From: Nitrospira sp. LK70
GTDB taxonomy: Bacteria > Nitrospirota > Nitrospiria > Nitrospirales > Nitrospiraceae
Direction: 5' to 3'
NCBI GenBank assembly: GCA_011090425.1
Contig: PHGD01000022.1
Span: 1 to 47,326, forward strand
DNA: 47,326 bases
Position 1 is the stretch's first letter. Every line of letters begins with the position of its first letter. The notes beneath the pieces are model-generated. The model ran no database searches, was not told where the DNA came from, and worked only from the letters and a program-made list of their open reading frames with translations. A program made the position numbers and the translations under genes. Shown piece by piece: positions 17,950 through 26,971 of this stretch.

Positions 17950-19122
17950 CTATGTATGACCGTTTCCATCCAATTGTCCACACGGTTCTTGACTCTCTGC
18001 TAGACCAACCATCACCGCCTGTCGGTTGTGGTGGCGATAAAATGCTTCCCGAAACTCCTGGAACGTTCCCTCTTCCAAGGCTTCTCGTATTCGGCGCATC
18101 AAGTCGGAGTAATACCATAAGTTATGAATCGTATTGAGCCGTGCTCCCAGCATTTCTTTGACCATAAACAAGTGGTGCAAATAGGCTCGTGAGTATCGGC
18201 GGCATACCGGGCACATGCAATCAGAATCGATCGGTCGTTCATCCTCAGCATACTGAGCTTGCTTGATGACGACTCGGCCTGTCGTCGTAAATAATGAGCC
18301 TGTTCTGCCATGACGCGAGGGAACAACGCAATCGAAGAGATCGATACCGCGGGCCACCCCTTCAAGCAGATCTTCCGGATGTCCGACCCCCATGAGATAC
18401 CGGGGCTTTCTCTCCGGCAACTCCGGCACCGTCACATCGAGCATCGCGTGCATGTCCGGCTTATCTTCTCCGACCGACAAGCCGCCGATCGCATAGCCGT
18501 CGAACCCCAATCCGACTAACTCCCTCGCCGAGGCTACTCGCAAGTCCGCTTCCAGTCCACCCTGTACGATGCCGAACAAGGCTTGATCCGTTCGTCGCCT
18601 GCTGACCTGACATCGCTCAGCCCAGAGTTGAGTCCGACGCACACTTTCCTGGACGATCTCTCGACCGGCAGGCAACGCTACACAGTGATCCAGCACCATG
18701 ATGATGTCGGCTCCCAACGCCTCCTCGATCTCTATCGCCTTTTCCGGCGTAATGAAATGAGTCGAGCCGTCAAGGTGTGACTGAAACGTGACACCGTCGT
18801 CACTGACATCACACAGCTTCGCTAGACTGAAAATCTGAAACCCACCGCTGTCGGTGAGGATCGCTCCCGGCCATCCGGTGAAGGCATGAAGCCCCCCCAT
18901 GTCAGCCACAATTTTATGACCTGGTCGCAGGTATAGGTGATAGGCATTATTGAGGATGAGTCGAAACCCTAGACTCTGGAGGTCCTCCGGTTCGAGCCCC
19001 TTGACTGGTCCCAACGAGCCTACCGGCATGAAGGCCGGTGTGTTGATCTCTGCATGACCGGTCGTAAGCAGGCCGATGCGGCCTCTTGAGTGCGAGTCGG
19101 ATTGTTGGACTTGGTACTCCAT
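17950..19122 (-). CDS. tgt: Queuine/preQ1 tRNA-ribosyltransferase
   Basis: 390 residues from the ATG at 19122; the open frame extends upstream into argS and those codons are unlikely to be used. It exchanges guanine-34 of tRNAs with GUN anticodons for preQ1. Visible motifs: NTPAFMPVGSLGPVKGL, ILTDSGGFQIFSLAKL with the catalytic Asp, YLMGVGHPEDLLEGVARGID, and the zinc site CMCPVCRRYSRAYLHHLF. The length is normal. It lies 22 bases after the argS stop and upstream of yajC. Confidence 0.95.
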   Translation of the reverse strand: MEYQVQQSDSHSRGRIGLLTTGHAEINTPAFMPVGSLGPVKGLEPEDLQSLGFRLILNNAYHLYLRPGHKIVADMGGLHAFTGWPGAILTDSGGFQIFSLAKLCDVSDDGVTFQSHLDGSTHFITPEKAIEIEEALGADIIMVLDHCVALPAGREIVQESVRRTQLWAERCQVSRRRTDQALFGIVQGGLEADLRVASARELVGLGFDGYAIGGLSVGEDKPDMHAMLDVTVPELPERKPRYLMGVGHPEDLLEGVARGIDLFDCVVPSRHGRTGSLFTTTGRVVIKQAQYAEDERPIDSDCMCPVCRRYSRAYLHHLFMVKEMLGARLNTIHNLWYYSDLMRRIREALEEGTFQEFREAFYRHHNRQAVMVGLAESQEPCGQLDGNGHT

Positions 19123-19144
19123 GATCTTGTATGGGGCTGGCCCG

Positions 19145-20869
19145 TTACATGTGCTCAGGCGCGGAGATACCGAGCAGGTCAAGCCCGTTTCTGAGGACTT
19201 GCTGGACCGCCCCCATCAGGACCAGTCGCGCGGCAGTCCGCTTGGGTGTGAGGATTTCGACGGAGGCTGACTCACAAGGCTCTTGATCGGTTCCGGGAGG
19301 CAACACGCGGTGTTTGTTATAGAACGTATGGAGAAGCGCCGCCAATTGCTGAAGGTAATACGTCACACGGTGCGGCTCGAAGGCCAACGCGCTGGCTTGG
19401 ATCATTTCGGGGTAGGCCGAAAGCTTTTTGATCAACCCCAATTCATCGGGATCGGTCAACACAGTCAGGTCCGTTTCCAGCGCGGATGGACGTGCTATTC
19501 CCCTTTCTGAGGCCACACGCCAGAGGCTGCAAATTCTCGCGTGAGCGTATTGAACGTAGTACACCGGGTTATCGGCGGATCGTTGCTTCGCCAACTCCAA
19601 ATCGAACTCCAGATGAGTCTTGGAATCCCGCATCAAGAAATAGAACTTCGCGGCGTCGGCTCCGACCTCCTCGATGACTTCCCGCATCGTAATGAATTCC
19701 CCGGTCCGCTTGGACATCTTCACTTCGACTCCATCCCGCAGCAGCTTCACCAGCTGGACCAACACGACCTGTAATCGATCTTTGGGATGTCCATAGGCCT
19801 GCATGACGGCTTGCATGCGCGGGATATACCCATGGTGGTCGGCACCGAAGACGTCGATCAGCAGCTCGTAACCGCGCCGGAGCTTGTCGTGGTGATAGGC
19901 GATATCGGACGCCAAGTATGTGTACTCACCGTCCTGCTTCTTGACGACGCGGTCTTTTTCATCACCGTACCTCGACGCCCGAAACCACCAGGCCCCTTCT
20001 TGTTGAAAGAGCAGGTCTCTGGCTTTTAATTCATCCATGGCCCGCTCAATGGCATTCGACTCCAGAAGCGAAGCTTCACTGAACCAGGATTGGATCTCGA
20101 TACCAAACGACATAAGATCGTCGCGGATCAGCCTCAGCAATTTCTGATAGGCCAGGGAGAGGCAACGAGCCTCAAGGTCGGCAGGGGTCAGTTCACCGGC
20201 CATGCGATCGAGTTGTTCCTTGAGCTGTTGTGCCACATCCGTGATGTACGAACCATGATAGCCATCTGCGGGAAACTCGACAGTCCGCCCCGACAATTCT
20301 TGGTAACGAGCGTAAACCGACGCACCCAACAATTTCATCTGTCGTCCTGCGTCGTTGATATAATATTCGCCTACGGCATCGTATCCGATCGCATTCAGCA
20401 ACCGGACAACAGCCTGTCCCACCGCCGCCCCCCTGCCATGGCCGACATGCAATGGACCGGTCGGATTTGCGCTGACATACTCAACCAGTACTCGACGACC
20501 GGCTCCGACAATCGCCCGACCATAGCTGACCCCTTTTACCTCGATTTCACCGAGAACCTCCTGCCAGAGAGCCGGTTTTACCGTAAGATTCAAAAAACCG
20601 GGACGGACGATCTCAACACGATCAAACATCTGCTCTCTCTGAGGGAGGTTTTCTAGAATGATTTGAGCGATGTCATGAGGTGCCTTGTGCTCAGAGGAGG
20701 CCAAAGACATCGCCACCGTGGAAGCGAGGTCTCCCCACTCCGATCGTTTGGGCGCGTCAAGAGTAAGTGTGGGCCAAGTCGCCGTCTTCAACTGCCCTTT
20801 TAGCCTCGCGCCGTTGAGGGCTTCAAGTAGGGCGGTCGTTACTCTCTCTTGCACGAGTCCTTGAGACAC
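19145..20869 (-). CDS. argS: Arginyl-tRNA synthetase
   Basis: 574 residues of a class I synthetase. It has the N-terminal Add1 domain, then SANPTGPLHVGHGRGAAVG containing the HIGH-type motif, DIAYHHDKL, VFGADHHGYIPR, and VKMSKRTGEFITM as the KMSKS-type loop. The C-terminal helical anticodon domain includes DNPVYYVQYAHARI. The start is GTG at 20869, preceded by GAGGAAT. It charges tRNA-Arg in the cytoplasm. Confidence 0.96.
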   Translation of the reverse strand: MSQGLVQERVTTALLEALNGARLKGQLKTATWPTLTLDAPKRSEWGDLASTVAMSLASSEHKAPHDIAQIILENLPQREQMFDRVEIVRPGFLNLTVKPALWQEVLGEIEVKGVSYGRAIVGAGRRVLVEYVSANPTGPLHVGHGRGAAVGQAVVRLLNAIGYDAVGEYYINDAGRQMKLLGASVYARYQELSGRTVEFPADGYHGSYITDVAQQLKEQLDRMAGELTPADLEARCLSLAYQKLLRLIRDDLMSFGIEIQSWFSEASLLESNAIERAMDELKARDLLFQQEGAWWFRASRYGDEKDRVVKKQDGEYTYLASDIAYHHDKLRRGYELLIDVFGADHHGYIPRMQAVMQAYGHPKDRLQVVLVQLVKLLRDGVEVKMSKRTGEFITMREVIEEVGADAAKFYFLMRDSKTHLEFDLELAKQRSADNPVYYVQYAHARICSLWRVASERGIARPSALETDLTVLTDPDELGLIKKLSAYPEMIQASALAFEPHRVTYYLQQLAALLHTFYNKHRVLPPGTDQEPCESASVEILTPKRTAARLVLMGAVQQVLRNGLDLLGISAPEHM

Positions 20870-20949
20870 AACAATTCCTCTAAATCCTTACCAAAGGAAG
20901 GAAATTAACGGGGCACTTTATCATATGAGGTAGGCAGAGACAAGGCGGT

Positions 20950-21963
20950 TTACATGGAATTACGAGGGTTTGCGCTGCTCACACTTGATCCAAACCCCGA
21001 TGCGGTCAGAATCTCTTCGATCGGTACTTGAAGACAGGCCTTCTCCGCGCACTTTTTTACCGTTTCCCACGACTCACACTTACAAGGTGACCCACGCAGG
21101 ATCCTCACACGGCTACCACGTGGAGCCCACCGTTGTGGATCTGTAGGACCGAATAACGCAATAGTCGATACACCCAACAAAGCAGACAAATGGGTCACAC
21201 CCGAATCATGGCCGATATATAACGTTACCTGCGCCAGCACTCCGGCAAGTTGAGAAAGATCAAGGTTCCTAAGAACGAGGGGTGGCTTACTCACGAACTG
21301 CAGCACCTGACCCACGACATCCCGATCCGCCGGTCCCTCCAAAATCATTGGACACATCCCGCTTCGCCATAGCTGTTCGACCAGGAAGGACATTCTTCTG
21401 GGTTCAAGACACTTGTGAATGCTTCCGCTGCCAGGATGCACAAGTACCAACGATTGACCGTGGGAAATCCCCAAGGTCTCAAGAAAGTCTCTCCCCCAGT
21501 CCGACAGATGTGGGCGAACTTGTACCGTTCCCCCTGGCGAAATATCTTCGGCCGTTTTACCCAGCATCTCCAGAAAGCGGTTGCTCTGATGCCGCGCCCG
21601 CAATGCCGGGGAAAATGGCGACTGAATCTGAACCAACCCTACCCCCGCTTCCCGAAACAGAGCATGAAGGATGCCATCTCGGTCCTCGGTCCAAGCCACA
21701 GCCAGATCACACCGGTTCACCCTTGATTGCAATTCCTCGGAGATTGATAAGGTTTTTGAAAACAGCCCCAGGCATGATTGCCCTTCCAGCGAATCCCAGT
21801 CATCGATCACCCCACAGTCCAGTAGTAGTCGGCTCACAGCTGCGGAAGCGATGAGCACGGTTTCATGTCGGGGAAATCTCGTACTCAGGCTCCTTATCGC
21901 TGGGACAGCCAGGAGGACATCTCCAAGTGCGCCAGGATGAATGATAAGGATGGTGCGTTTCAC
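20950..21963 (-). CDS. Glycosyltransferase family 9 (heptosyltransferase-like)
   Basis: About 337 residues of the GT9 family, which transfers heptose or related sugars to lipopolysaccharide core at the inner face of the membrane. The N-terminal motif is LIIHPGALGDVLLAVPAIRSL. The donor-site motifs are LVLVHPGSGSIHKCLEP and LYIGHDSGVTHLSALLG followed by LFGPTDPQRWAP. GTG at 21963, giving VKRTILIIHPG, has GGAAAG upstream and is taken as the start; the track upstream overlaps mobA. The exact acceptor and sugar are unknown. Confidence 0.88.
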   Translation of the reverse strand: MKRTILIIHPGALGDVLLAVPAIRSLSTRFPRHETVLIASAAVSRLLLDCGVIDDWDSLEGQSCLGLFSKTLSISEELQSRVNRCDLAVAWTEDRDGILHALFREAGVGLVQIQSPFSPALRARHQSNRFLEMLGKTAEDISPGGTVQVRPHLSDWGRDFLETLGISHGQSLVLVHPGSGSIHKCLEPRRMSFLVEQLWRSGMCPMILEGPADRDVVGQVLQFVSKPPLVLRNLDLSQLAGVLAQVTLYIGHDSGVTHLSALLGVSTIALFGPTDPQRWAPRGSRVRILRGSPCKCESWETVKKCAEKACLQVPIEEILTASGFGSSVSSANPRNSM

Positions 21964-21979
21964 GTGTCTTTCCAGACCG

Positions 21980-22597
21980 CTATGACACGGAACCCATACC
22001 AGCATTGTGTACTGCTCGAGCGCGCTCTAAATCGGCCGGCGTATTGATGTTGAACATGGAACATCCATCGTGATCGATTTGCCTGATCTCCGTTTCAGGT
22101 ATCACGCGCACGCGAAGAGCGGGATGATCTATTATGCTTTGAATTTTCCGATTATGGAGTTTCATCATGTCCTCAAGAACCGGAAGGCAACCTCGGCCGT
22201 ACACGGCATGAGTCGGCTGCAGACGACTCGCCCACCGACTGATAACAATATCAGCCTGGTCTTTCAAGTGAACCAGATACCGAATGACATCCGGGTTCAG
22301 GAACGGCATATCACAGGCAGCAAGGAAAACATGTTGCGTCTTCGCCAATCGAAGGCCTGTGTACAATCCACCAAGGCTCCCACAGTCTGGAATAAGATCG
22401 CGTACCACCGGTACTGCTGCTTCCAGCGAAGGGCTATCCTGCGCGATGACAACGCAGACCTGCTCGAACAATTCACAGAGAACAGCGCAGCTTCGCTCAA
22501 AGAGAGTCCGCTGACCGACGAGGGCAAATCGCTTGTCCTCTCCCATCCTCCTACTCTTTCCCCCGGCCAGTAGCACGCCCGTCACATCGCTGATCAT
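21980..22597 (-). CDS. mobA: Molybdenum cofactor guanylyltransferase
   Basis: 205 residues. It transfers GMP to molybdopterin cofactor to give Mo-bis-MGD, the form needed by enzymes such as nitrite oxidoreductase and nitrate reductases. The N-terminal GVLLAGGKSRRMGEDK is the nucleotide-binding signature. VVRDLIPDCGSLGGLYTGL and LAACDMPFLNPDVIRYL are the next conserved segments. The start ATG at 22597 has GAGGTG upstream. It is followed closely by the glycosyltransferase gene and lies after the cytochrome operon terminator. Confidence 0.92.
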   Translation of the reverse strand: MISDVTGVLLAGGKSRRMGEDKRFALVGQRTLFERSCAVLCELFEQVCVVIAQDSPSLEAAVPVVRDLIPDCGSLGGLYTGLRLAKTQHVFLAACDMPFLNPDVIRYLVHLKDQADIVISRWASRLQPTHAVYGRGCLPVLEDMMKLHNRKIQSIIDHPALRVRVIPETEIRQIDHDGCSMFNINTPADLERARAVHNAGMGSVS

Positions 22598-22615
22598 GAG
22601 CACCTCACCTGTGTG

Positions 22616-22650
22616 AAAAAAAAGAGGGGGTAGGTCGCCCCACCCCCTCT
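22616..22650 (-). terminator. Rho-independent terminator of the cytochrome operon
   Basis: On the minus strand a perfect 9-base stem (AGAGGGGGT paired with ACCCCCTCT, 10-base loop) is followed by a run of eight T residues. It lies about 40 bases after the stop of the diheme cytochrome gene at 22688, and just before mobA. It should end transcription of the respiratory operon and insulate mobA. Confidence 0.9.
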
Positions 22651-22687
22651 ATCTTCTTGCTGCGCTAACGTGCCGGTCTGAGAAATG

Positions 22688-24460
22688 CTACAGAGTCTTA
22701 CCCTTTTTCTTGTTCGCACGACGGGTCAAGACCCATCCTTCGAGCAGCACCACACCAACGGCAATAACTGCCGGGTAGATGTACGTTTCACGAGGAATGG
22801 GCGGGTTCATGAATGTATAGAAAAAGGCGGAAACCGCCATCTTTCGTCCGGCATCGCCATTGTGGCCATCCCAGGCGAAGAACACCGTCGGGATGTATTG
22901 CCCCATCTCGAAAAATGTATCCTCGTCGTAGTCCTGATCCTTCTTATTGCCGAGTGGCCGTTGGATCATGACATACCAACGACCGTCCTTCCACTCGCCC
23001 TTCAAGAGCTTCATGCTTTCTTCGTAGTTATCACGTTCTTCGAAATCTTTATCCCAACCAGTGCCTTTAAAGGCACGGAGGGATCCGTCTGCTTCCCACT
23101 TGACGATATCAACCGGGAATTGGTCGTTGGTACCAAACAAGTAGCGAGGCTTGATCGGAGCAGGTAGCTCTTTCCACTTTACCGCTGTCTCGATGGCAAT
23201 CGCATCGTTGTACACAGTGTAATTGTTTTGGTGAGCAGCAATGGATTCTGATTCACCCGTCTTTGGATCCTGTTCCTTGATGTCGATGTTGACCTGAGTC
23301 GGAGCCCACGGAAGCTTGCCTTCTGCGACGCTCTTGGTTCTATCATCCCACTCCAAAAGGTAGGCGATCGATTTATCATTGTAGAGTGACCTCACCCAGA
23401 TATCATCGATCCGGTTGACGAAATTCCTAGGTTTATGTGTGATCTGTCCACCCATAGCCACATATCGCTTCGGAGCCTTCTTCCAAGCTTCATGTTCAAT
23501 GTCGGCAGGAATTTCGCCCTCAACGAGATCGGAGGGGACCACGAAGTTGATTTTCGGCTTATCCGTCAATGGATCGATCGGGAGCGGATTGCCCAAGGTA
23601 TCTCTCTCACACAGAGAATTAACGAAATTGGCTATATCCCACCGTTCATCCACCGTCGTGTTATCCGCAAACGACGGCATCGGAGTACCATTGACACCCG
23701 TCGAGAAAGTTCGGAAGATGTTGCCCACGTTGTATGGATCCTGACGGCTCCCACGAAAGTTCCAGCACTTGTGCCAATCAGCCGGCTGAATCGAGAAACC
23801 CCAGTCGTCCTTCAAATTAAAAGCGTTCCCATCTCCACGCCCTTCCATCCCGTGGCATTCGACGCACTTCTTCTCGACGACGAGTTCGGAACCGCGTTTC
23901 TTGCTTTCATCGGTTGCGGGTTTTGCCTTGATTGCAGCCAACTCTAATATTGTTTGAGTTTCGGATTGTTTATCCGTAAATTTTCGATCCTTCACCAGTT
24001 GTGTTGTCACGAAAGACAGGACTTGCAGGCGCTGTTCTTCTGTCAGGATCCCTTCCCATGGAGGCATGGCCGAGCCGGGCAACCCATGGGTAACTGTCTC
24101 AAAGAGATCGTTTTGACCTGGGATCGGCTTTTTCGCATCGAACAACGGCAACTCACCGCTCGCTGTATGGCGAATCTTGAATGTCCCTTGATTGAAGTTT
24201 CGCGGGCGAGGCCAGAGCCGATCAGCTCCAGGTCCGTCACCGGCACCATCGACGCCGTGACACCAGACACACTTGGTGAAATAAACACGTTTTCCCGCCT
24301 CAATCATTTCTGCGGAGGGTTCAGGTGCAAGGTCCCCTTTCTTAAAACCTTCAGGGAGCGCTTGTGCGGAGACAGTCGAATAGCTTGCACCAGACACCAG
24401 AACGACTCCGAAGGCAGCAACCGCTGCAATTCCGGCCTTCCGAGTTATGCTGTCCATCAT
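22688..24460 (-). CDS. Diheme cytochrome c with ethylbenzene-dehydrogenase-type heme domain
   Basis: About 590 residues from the ATG at 24460 (a second ATG follows directly at 24457; GAGGG upstream). It has a signal peptide (VAAFGVVLVSGASYSTVSA). Two c-type heme motifs are CVWCH (about residue 64) and CVECH (about 199), each in a monoheme domain with MPPWEG or MPSF as likely distal Met segments. The second half resembles the EB_dh family (IDDIWVRSLYNDKSIAYLLEW, WYVMIQRPLG, PTVFFAWDGHNGD). A C-terminal transmembrane helix (YIYPAVIAVGVVLLEGWVL) anchors it outside the cytoplasmic membrane. This arrangement resembles NxrC/EbdC-type electron-transfer subunits extended by two hemes. It is the last gene of the operon. 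The electron partner is inferred to be the bd-like oxidase. Confidence 0.85.
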   Translation of the reverse strand: MMDSITRKAGIAAVAAFGVVLVSGASYSTVSAQALPEGFKKGDLAPEPSAEMIEAGKRVYFTKCVWCHGVDGAGDGPGADRLWPRPRNFNQGTFKIRHTASGELPLFDAKKPIPGQNDLFETVTHGLPGSAMPPWEGILTEEQRLQVLSFVTTQLVKDRKFTDKQSETQTILELAAIKAKPATDESKKRGSELVVEKKCVECHGMEGRGDGNAFNLKDDWGFSIQPADWHKCWNFRGSRQDPYNVGNIFRTFSTGVNGTPMPSFADNTTVDERWDIANFVNSLCERDTLGNPLPIDPLTDKPKINFVVPSDLVEGEIPADIEHEAWKKAPKRYVAMGGQITHKPRNFVNRIDDIWVRSLYNDKSIAYLLEWDDRTKSVAEGKLPWAPTQVNIDIKEQDPKTGESESIAAHQNNYTVYNDAIAIETAVKWKELPAPIKPRYLFGTNDQFPVDIVKWEADGSLRAFKGTGWDKDFEERDNYEESMKLLKGEWKDGRWYVMIQRPLGNKKDQDYDEDTFFEMGQYIPTVFFAWDGHNGDAGRKMAVSAFFYTFMNPPIPRETYIYPAVIAVGVVLLEGWVLTRRANKKKGKTL

Positions 24461-24510
24461 GTTCGCCCTCATCTTTCTGTATGTCCAGGTTGTCAATAAT
24501 CTAATTTTTC

Positions 24511-25548
24511 TTAATCCCAGGTTCGTGGGTAGTACCCTGTGTGCCAATATTCGAATAAAATCACCTTCCAGATTTCATCCACCGTCAAATGCTGTTCCCA
24601 CGGAGGCATAACCGATGCCCAAGGAAATCCTTCATTGGGCAACCCGATGCCGCCTTTAGAAACTCGCCAAAAGATGAATGTTTCTTGGAGCTGAGCAATA
24701 GTACCGGGATCGGTGAAGTTTGCAGGAATCGGGTTGAAGGCGAAGGCATGGAGGCCGCGGCCGTTAAGATTGTCTCCGTGGCAGAAATGGCAGTTTTGGA
24801 AGAATATCTCTCCGCCCTCACGTACATATTTCAAGTACCCTTGATTCTTGTCATCCCATGGGTTGGCATTCGGTTTCATCAATCGACCCATACCTTGCTC
24901 GACAATATTGGCGTTCGTGTACTCCTGATCGTATTTCCCTTCCTGATTCACTCGGTATGGATTCTGCGAAGTCTGCAATGTATAGGTCTTGCCATGAACC
25001 TTTGTGCTGGCCGGAGGCGCTGGGTGAACCGTTCGTAACTCGATCGGTTCTTCCGATTTTGGCACCATCGCGTTGTAGGAGAATCCACCGATAAGGATGG
25101 GTAGAATCACAAGATAGGCATAGCGCAATAGTCTGTTCAACCCGGTCTGCGCATCAAGTACGTTCATGATAGGCTGCTTGAATTTCTTCCAGTCTTCTTC
25201 ACTAGCAGAAACCCACATGAAGACCGCGACAAGAGAGACGGTGCCATACATGGCACGAACGCTGAATGGAATCGGCGGATAGACTCTGTACTTCAGATAA
25301 AGCAGTATGAATGCCCAGAAGCCGATTCCTTGCCAGAAACGAGGAAACGGCATGCCCATGACGCTCATCATGTAGCTCAATCCTGCAAAGCCAGCGACGA
25401 AGCATGTAAGCTCAAAAAGCATCTGCATCGGCATATAACCTTCGACTAAACGCACAGTGGTCGAGGGAATAACATCGAAGATCATCCCTCCGAGCAGGAG
25501 AAGCCCCGCTACTCCTATCAGAGCACCTAGCGACATTAAGGCTTTCAT
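24511..25548 (-). CDS. Membrane-anchored monoheme cytochrome c
   Basis: 345 residues. The first 160 contain about five transmembrane helices (SLGALIGVAGLLLLGGMIF, a second near 43-62, further ones near 73-87, 101-114 and 143-158). An extracytoplasmic C-terminal domain follows with one heme site, CHFCH at about 253-257, and a distal Met in SVMPPWEQHLT. Motifs such as ANFTDPGTIAQLQETFIFWR are typical of cytochrome c domains that pass electrons to oxidases. It lies between two other cytochrome genes, with gaps of about 45-50 bases, all on the same strand. Confidence 0.85.
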   Translation of the reverse strand: MKALMSLGALIGVAGLLLLGGMIFDVIPSTTVRLVEGYMPMQMLFELTCFVAGFAGLSYMMSVMGMPFPRFWQGIGFWAFILLYLKYRVYPPIPFSVRAMYGTVSLVAVFMWVSASEEDWKKFKQPIMNVLDAQTGLNRLLRYAYLVILPILIGGFSYNAMVPKSEEPIELRTVHPAPPASTKVHGKTYTLQTSQNPYRVNQEGKYDQEYTNANIVEQGMGRLMKPNANPWDDKNQGYLKYVREGGEIFFQNCHFCHGDNLNGRGLHAFAFNPIPANFTDPGTIAQLQETFIFWRVSKGGIGLPNEGFPWASVMPPWEQHLTVDEIWKVILFEYWHTGYYPRTWD

Positions 25549-25592
25549 TGGAAAACTCCCTTTGGTCTCCGGATAAAGACAACCGGACGCTA

Positions 25593-26900
25593 TTAAATCT
25601 TCGGTGGTGGCGCTCCCGTCTTGACTTGTGACAAGTAGTCGACGATTTTCTTCAATGCACCGGCGCTGAGCTTCTGCCCGAAGACTTTCGGCATTGTGTT
25701 ATCCGGAAATGGTTTTACGACATAGGCACTGGGATCCACGATAGACTCCATGATGTATTCAGCAGGGGATTTTGCAGTACCTTTATACGTGGGGTCCTTG
25801 ATACGCTGTGGAGCACTGGTGCCTTCTTCAAGCTTGGGACCGATCGTGCCCATTGCCCCTGGGATCCCTGGAATCGTATGGCAGGATACACATTGGGCTT
25901 TAGCAAAAATCTGGTCGACAGGTTCTGACCCATCGGCCATCAACGAAGTGGCTCCCGCAGGTTTGTCTTCGGCCATTTTAGGACGGTCTGCTTCTGGAAT
26001 GAACTTCTCGTAGGCCTTCACGATTTCTTCAAAAGAGGGAGCATCGCGTCCTTCACGAACATAGAACCATGTGTCTACCGCTGCCAACTCCGGAAGGCTG
26101 AGAGAGATAGGCGGCTTGTGAATAGCCGGCATCGGACTTTGCTTGTCGTTCGTTCCCTTCACTCCATACCCGGACACAACGTAGCAGCTCGGACAGGCAT
26201 GCGATTCGGCAATATACTCCAGAGCGTTTTCAGCGGTTCCTGATCCTGGGAACGCTTCCTTTTGGTCATATTCACGCTTCGACGGATTACCCTTGGAATA
26301 CTTAGGATCCGCTAATCGTTCTTTCTCGGAGCGCTCCGGAAGGCCTAAGAGATTTGGAGCTCGCTCACCCAGCATGCCTGCGTGAAAGGCGTGACAAAGT
26401 GGACATTGACCTTTCCCAATCGCGCCCTGCTCCTTATTCTTTCCTATCCCTCCGAAAATAATCTTTTCCCCTTCGTCAGCCAACTGTTGAGATGTCATGG
26501 AGCTGAAATCCAACTTTTCTTCCTTCGGAGGAAACCCTCCCTCAACTTGCGGGAGCCAGTTTCCGTATCCAGAAAGGAAGGCAGCCACGAAAAACATAAA
26601 GCCGCCGACCTTCAACATTGCGCTGAGATTGGTAAAGTACAACGCCATGACGAAGGTCGTCACGGTAATCGTCACAAGGGACACCGGCAGCAACCGGCTT
26701 TCGCCATAAAAATTTGTTTTGTAATTGACGATTGCCATGAACAAGAAGAAGCAGGAAACAATTCCGATGAATGTCTTGAACACCGCGCGCTTTCTGGCAG
26801 CAGGATCGCTGATGGACATCTGAAAATAAACCATCAGGCCTGCAAGGATAGCAAGAGCCATCCAACTCGCCGAGAGCGTTTCAGCAATCAGGTTACCCAA
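25593..26900 (-). CDS. Membrane-anchored diheme cytochrome c
   Basis: 435 residues. Four transmembrane helices lie in the first 115, followed by two cytochrome c domains outside the membrane. Heme motifs are CPLCH (166-170) and CVSCH (337-341); distal Met candidates are SPMPAI and NTMPKVF. The two domains are duplicates, since EYIAES and EYIMES occur at matching places. A further CPSCY at 236-240 is not a heme site because Tyr stands where His should be. It aligns with DPSAY of the second domain. It lies directly after the bd-like oxidase gene and probably feeds electrons to or from it. Confidence 0.86.
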   Translation of the reverse strand: MGNLIAETLSASWMALAILAGLMVYFQMSISDPAARKRAVFKTFIGIVSCFFLFMAIVNYKTNFYGESRLLPVSLVTITVTTFVMALYFTNLSAMLKVGGFMFFVAAFLSGYGNWLPQVEGGFPPKEEKLDFSSMTSQQLADEGEKIIFGGIGKNKEQGAIGKGQCPLCHAFHAGMLGERAPNLLGLPERSEKERLADPKYSKGNPSKREYDQKEAFPGSGTAENALEYIAESHACPSCYVVSGYGVKGTNDKQSPMPAIHKPPISLSLPELAAVDTWFYVREGRDAPSFEEIVKAYEKFIPEADRPKMAEDKPAGATSLMADGSEPVDQIFAKAQCVSCHTIPGIPGAMGTIGPKLEEGTSAPQRIKDPTYKGTAKSPAEYIMESIVDPSAYVVKPFPDNTMPKVFGQKLSAGALKKIVDYLSQVKTGAPPPKI

Positions 26901-26971
26901 GGTCTTGACCTCCTACAGCTACCGAGGTGGAAAAAGATCCCCCCGTTGAGCCAACTATACATACACGCCAA

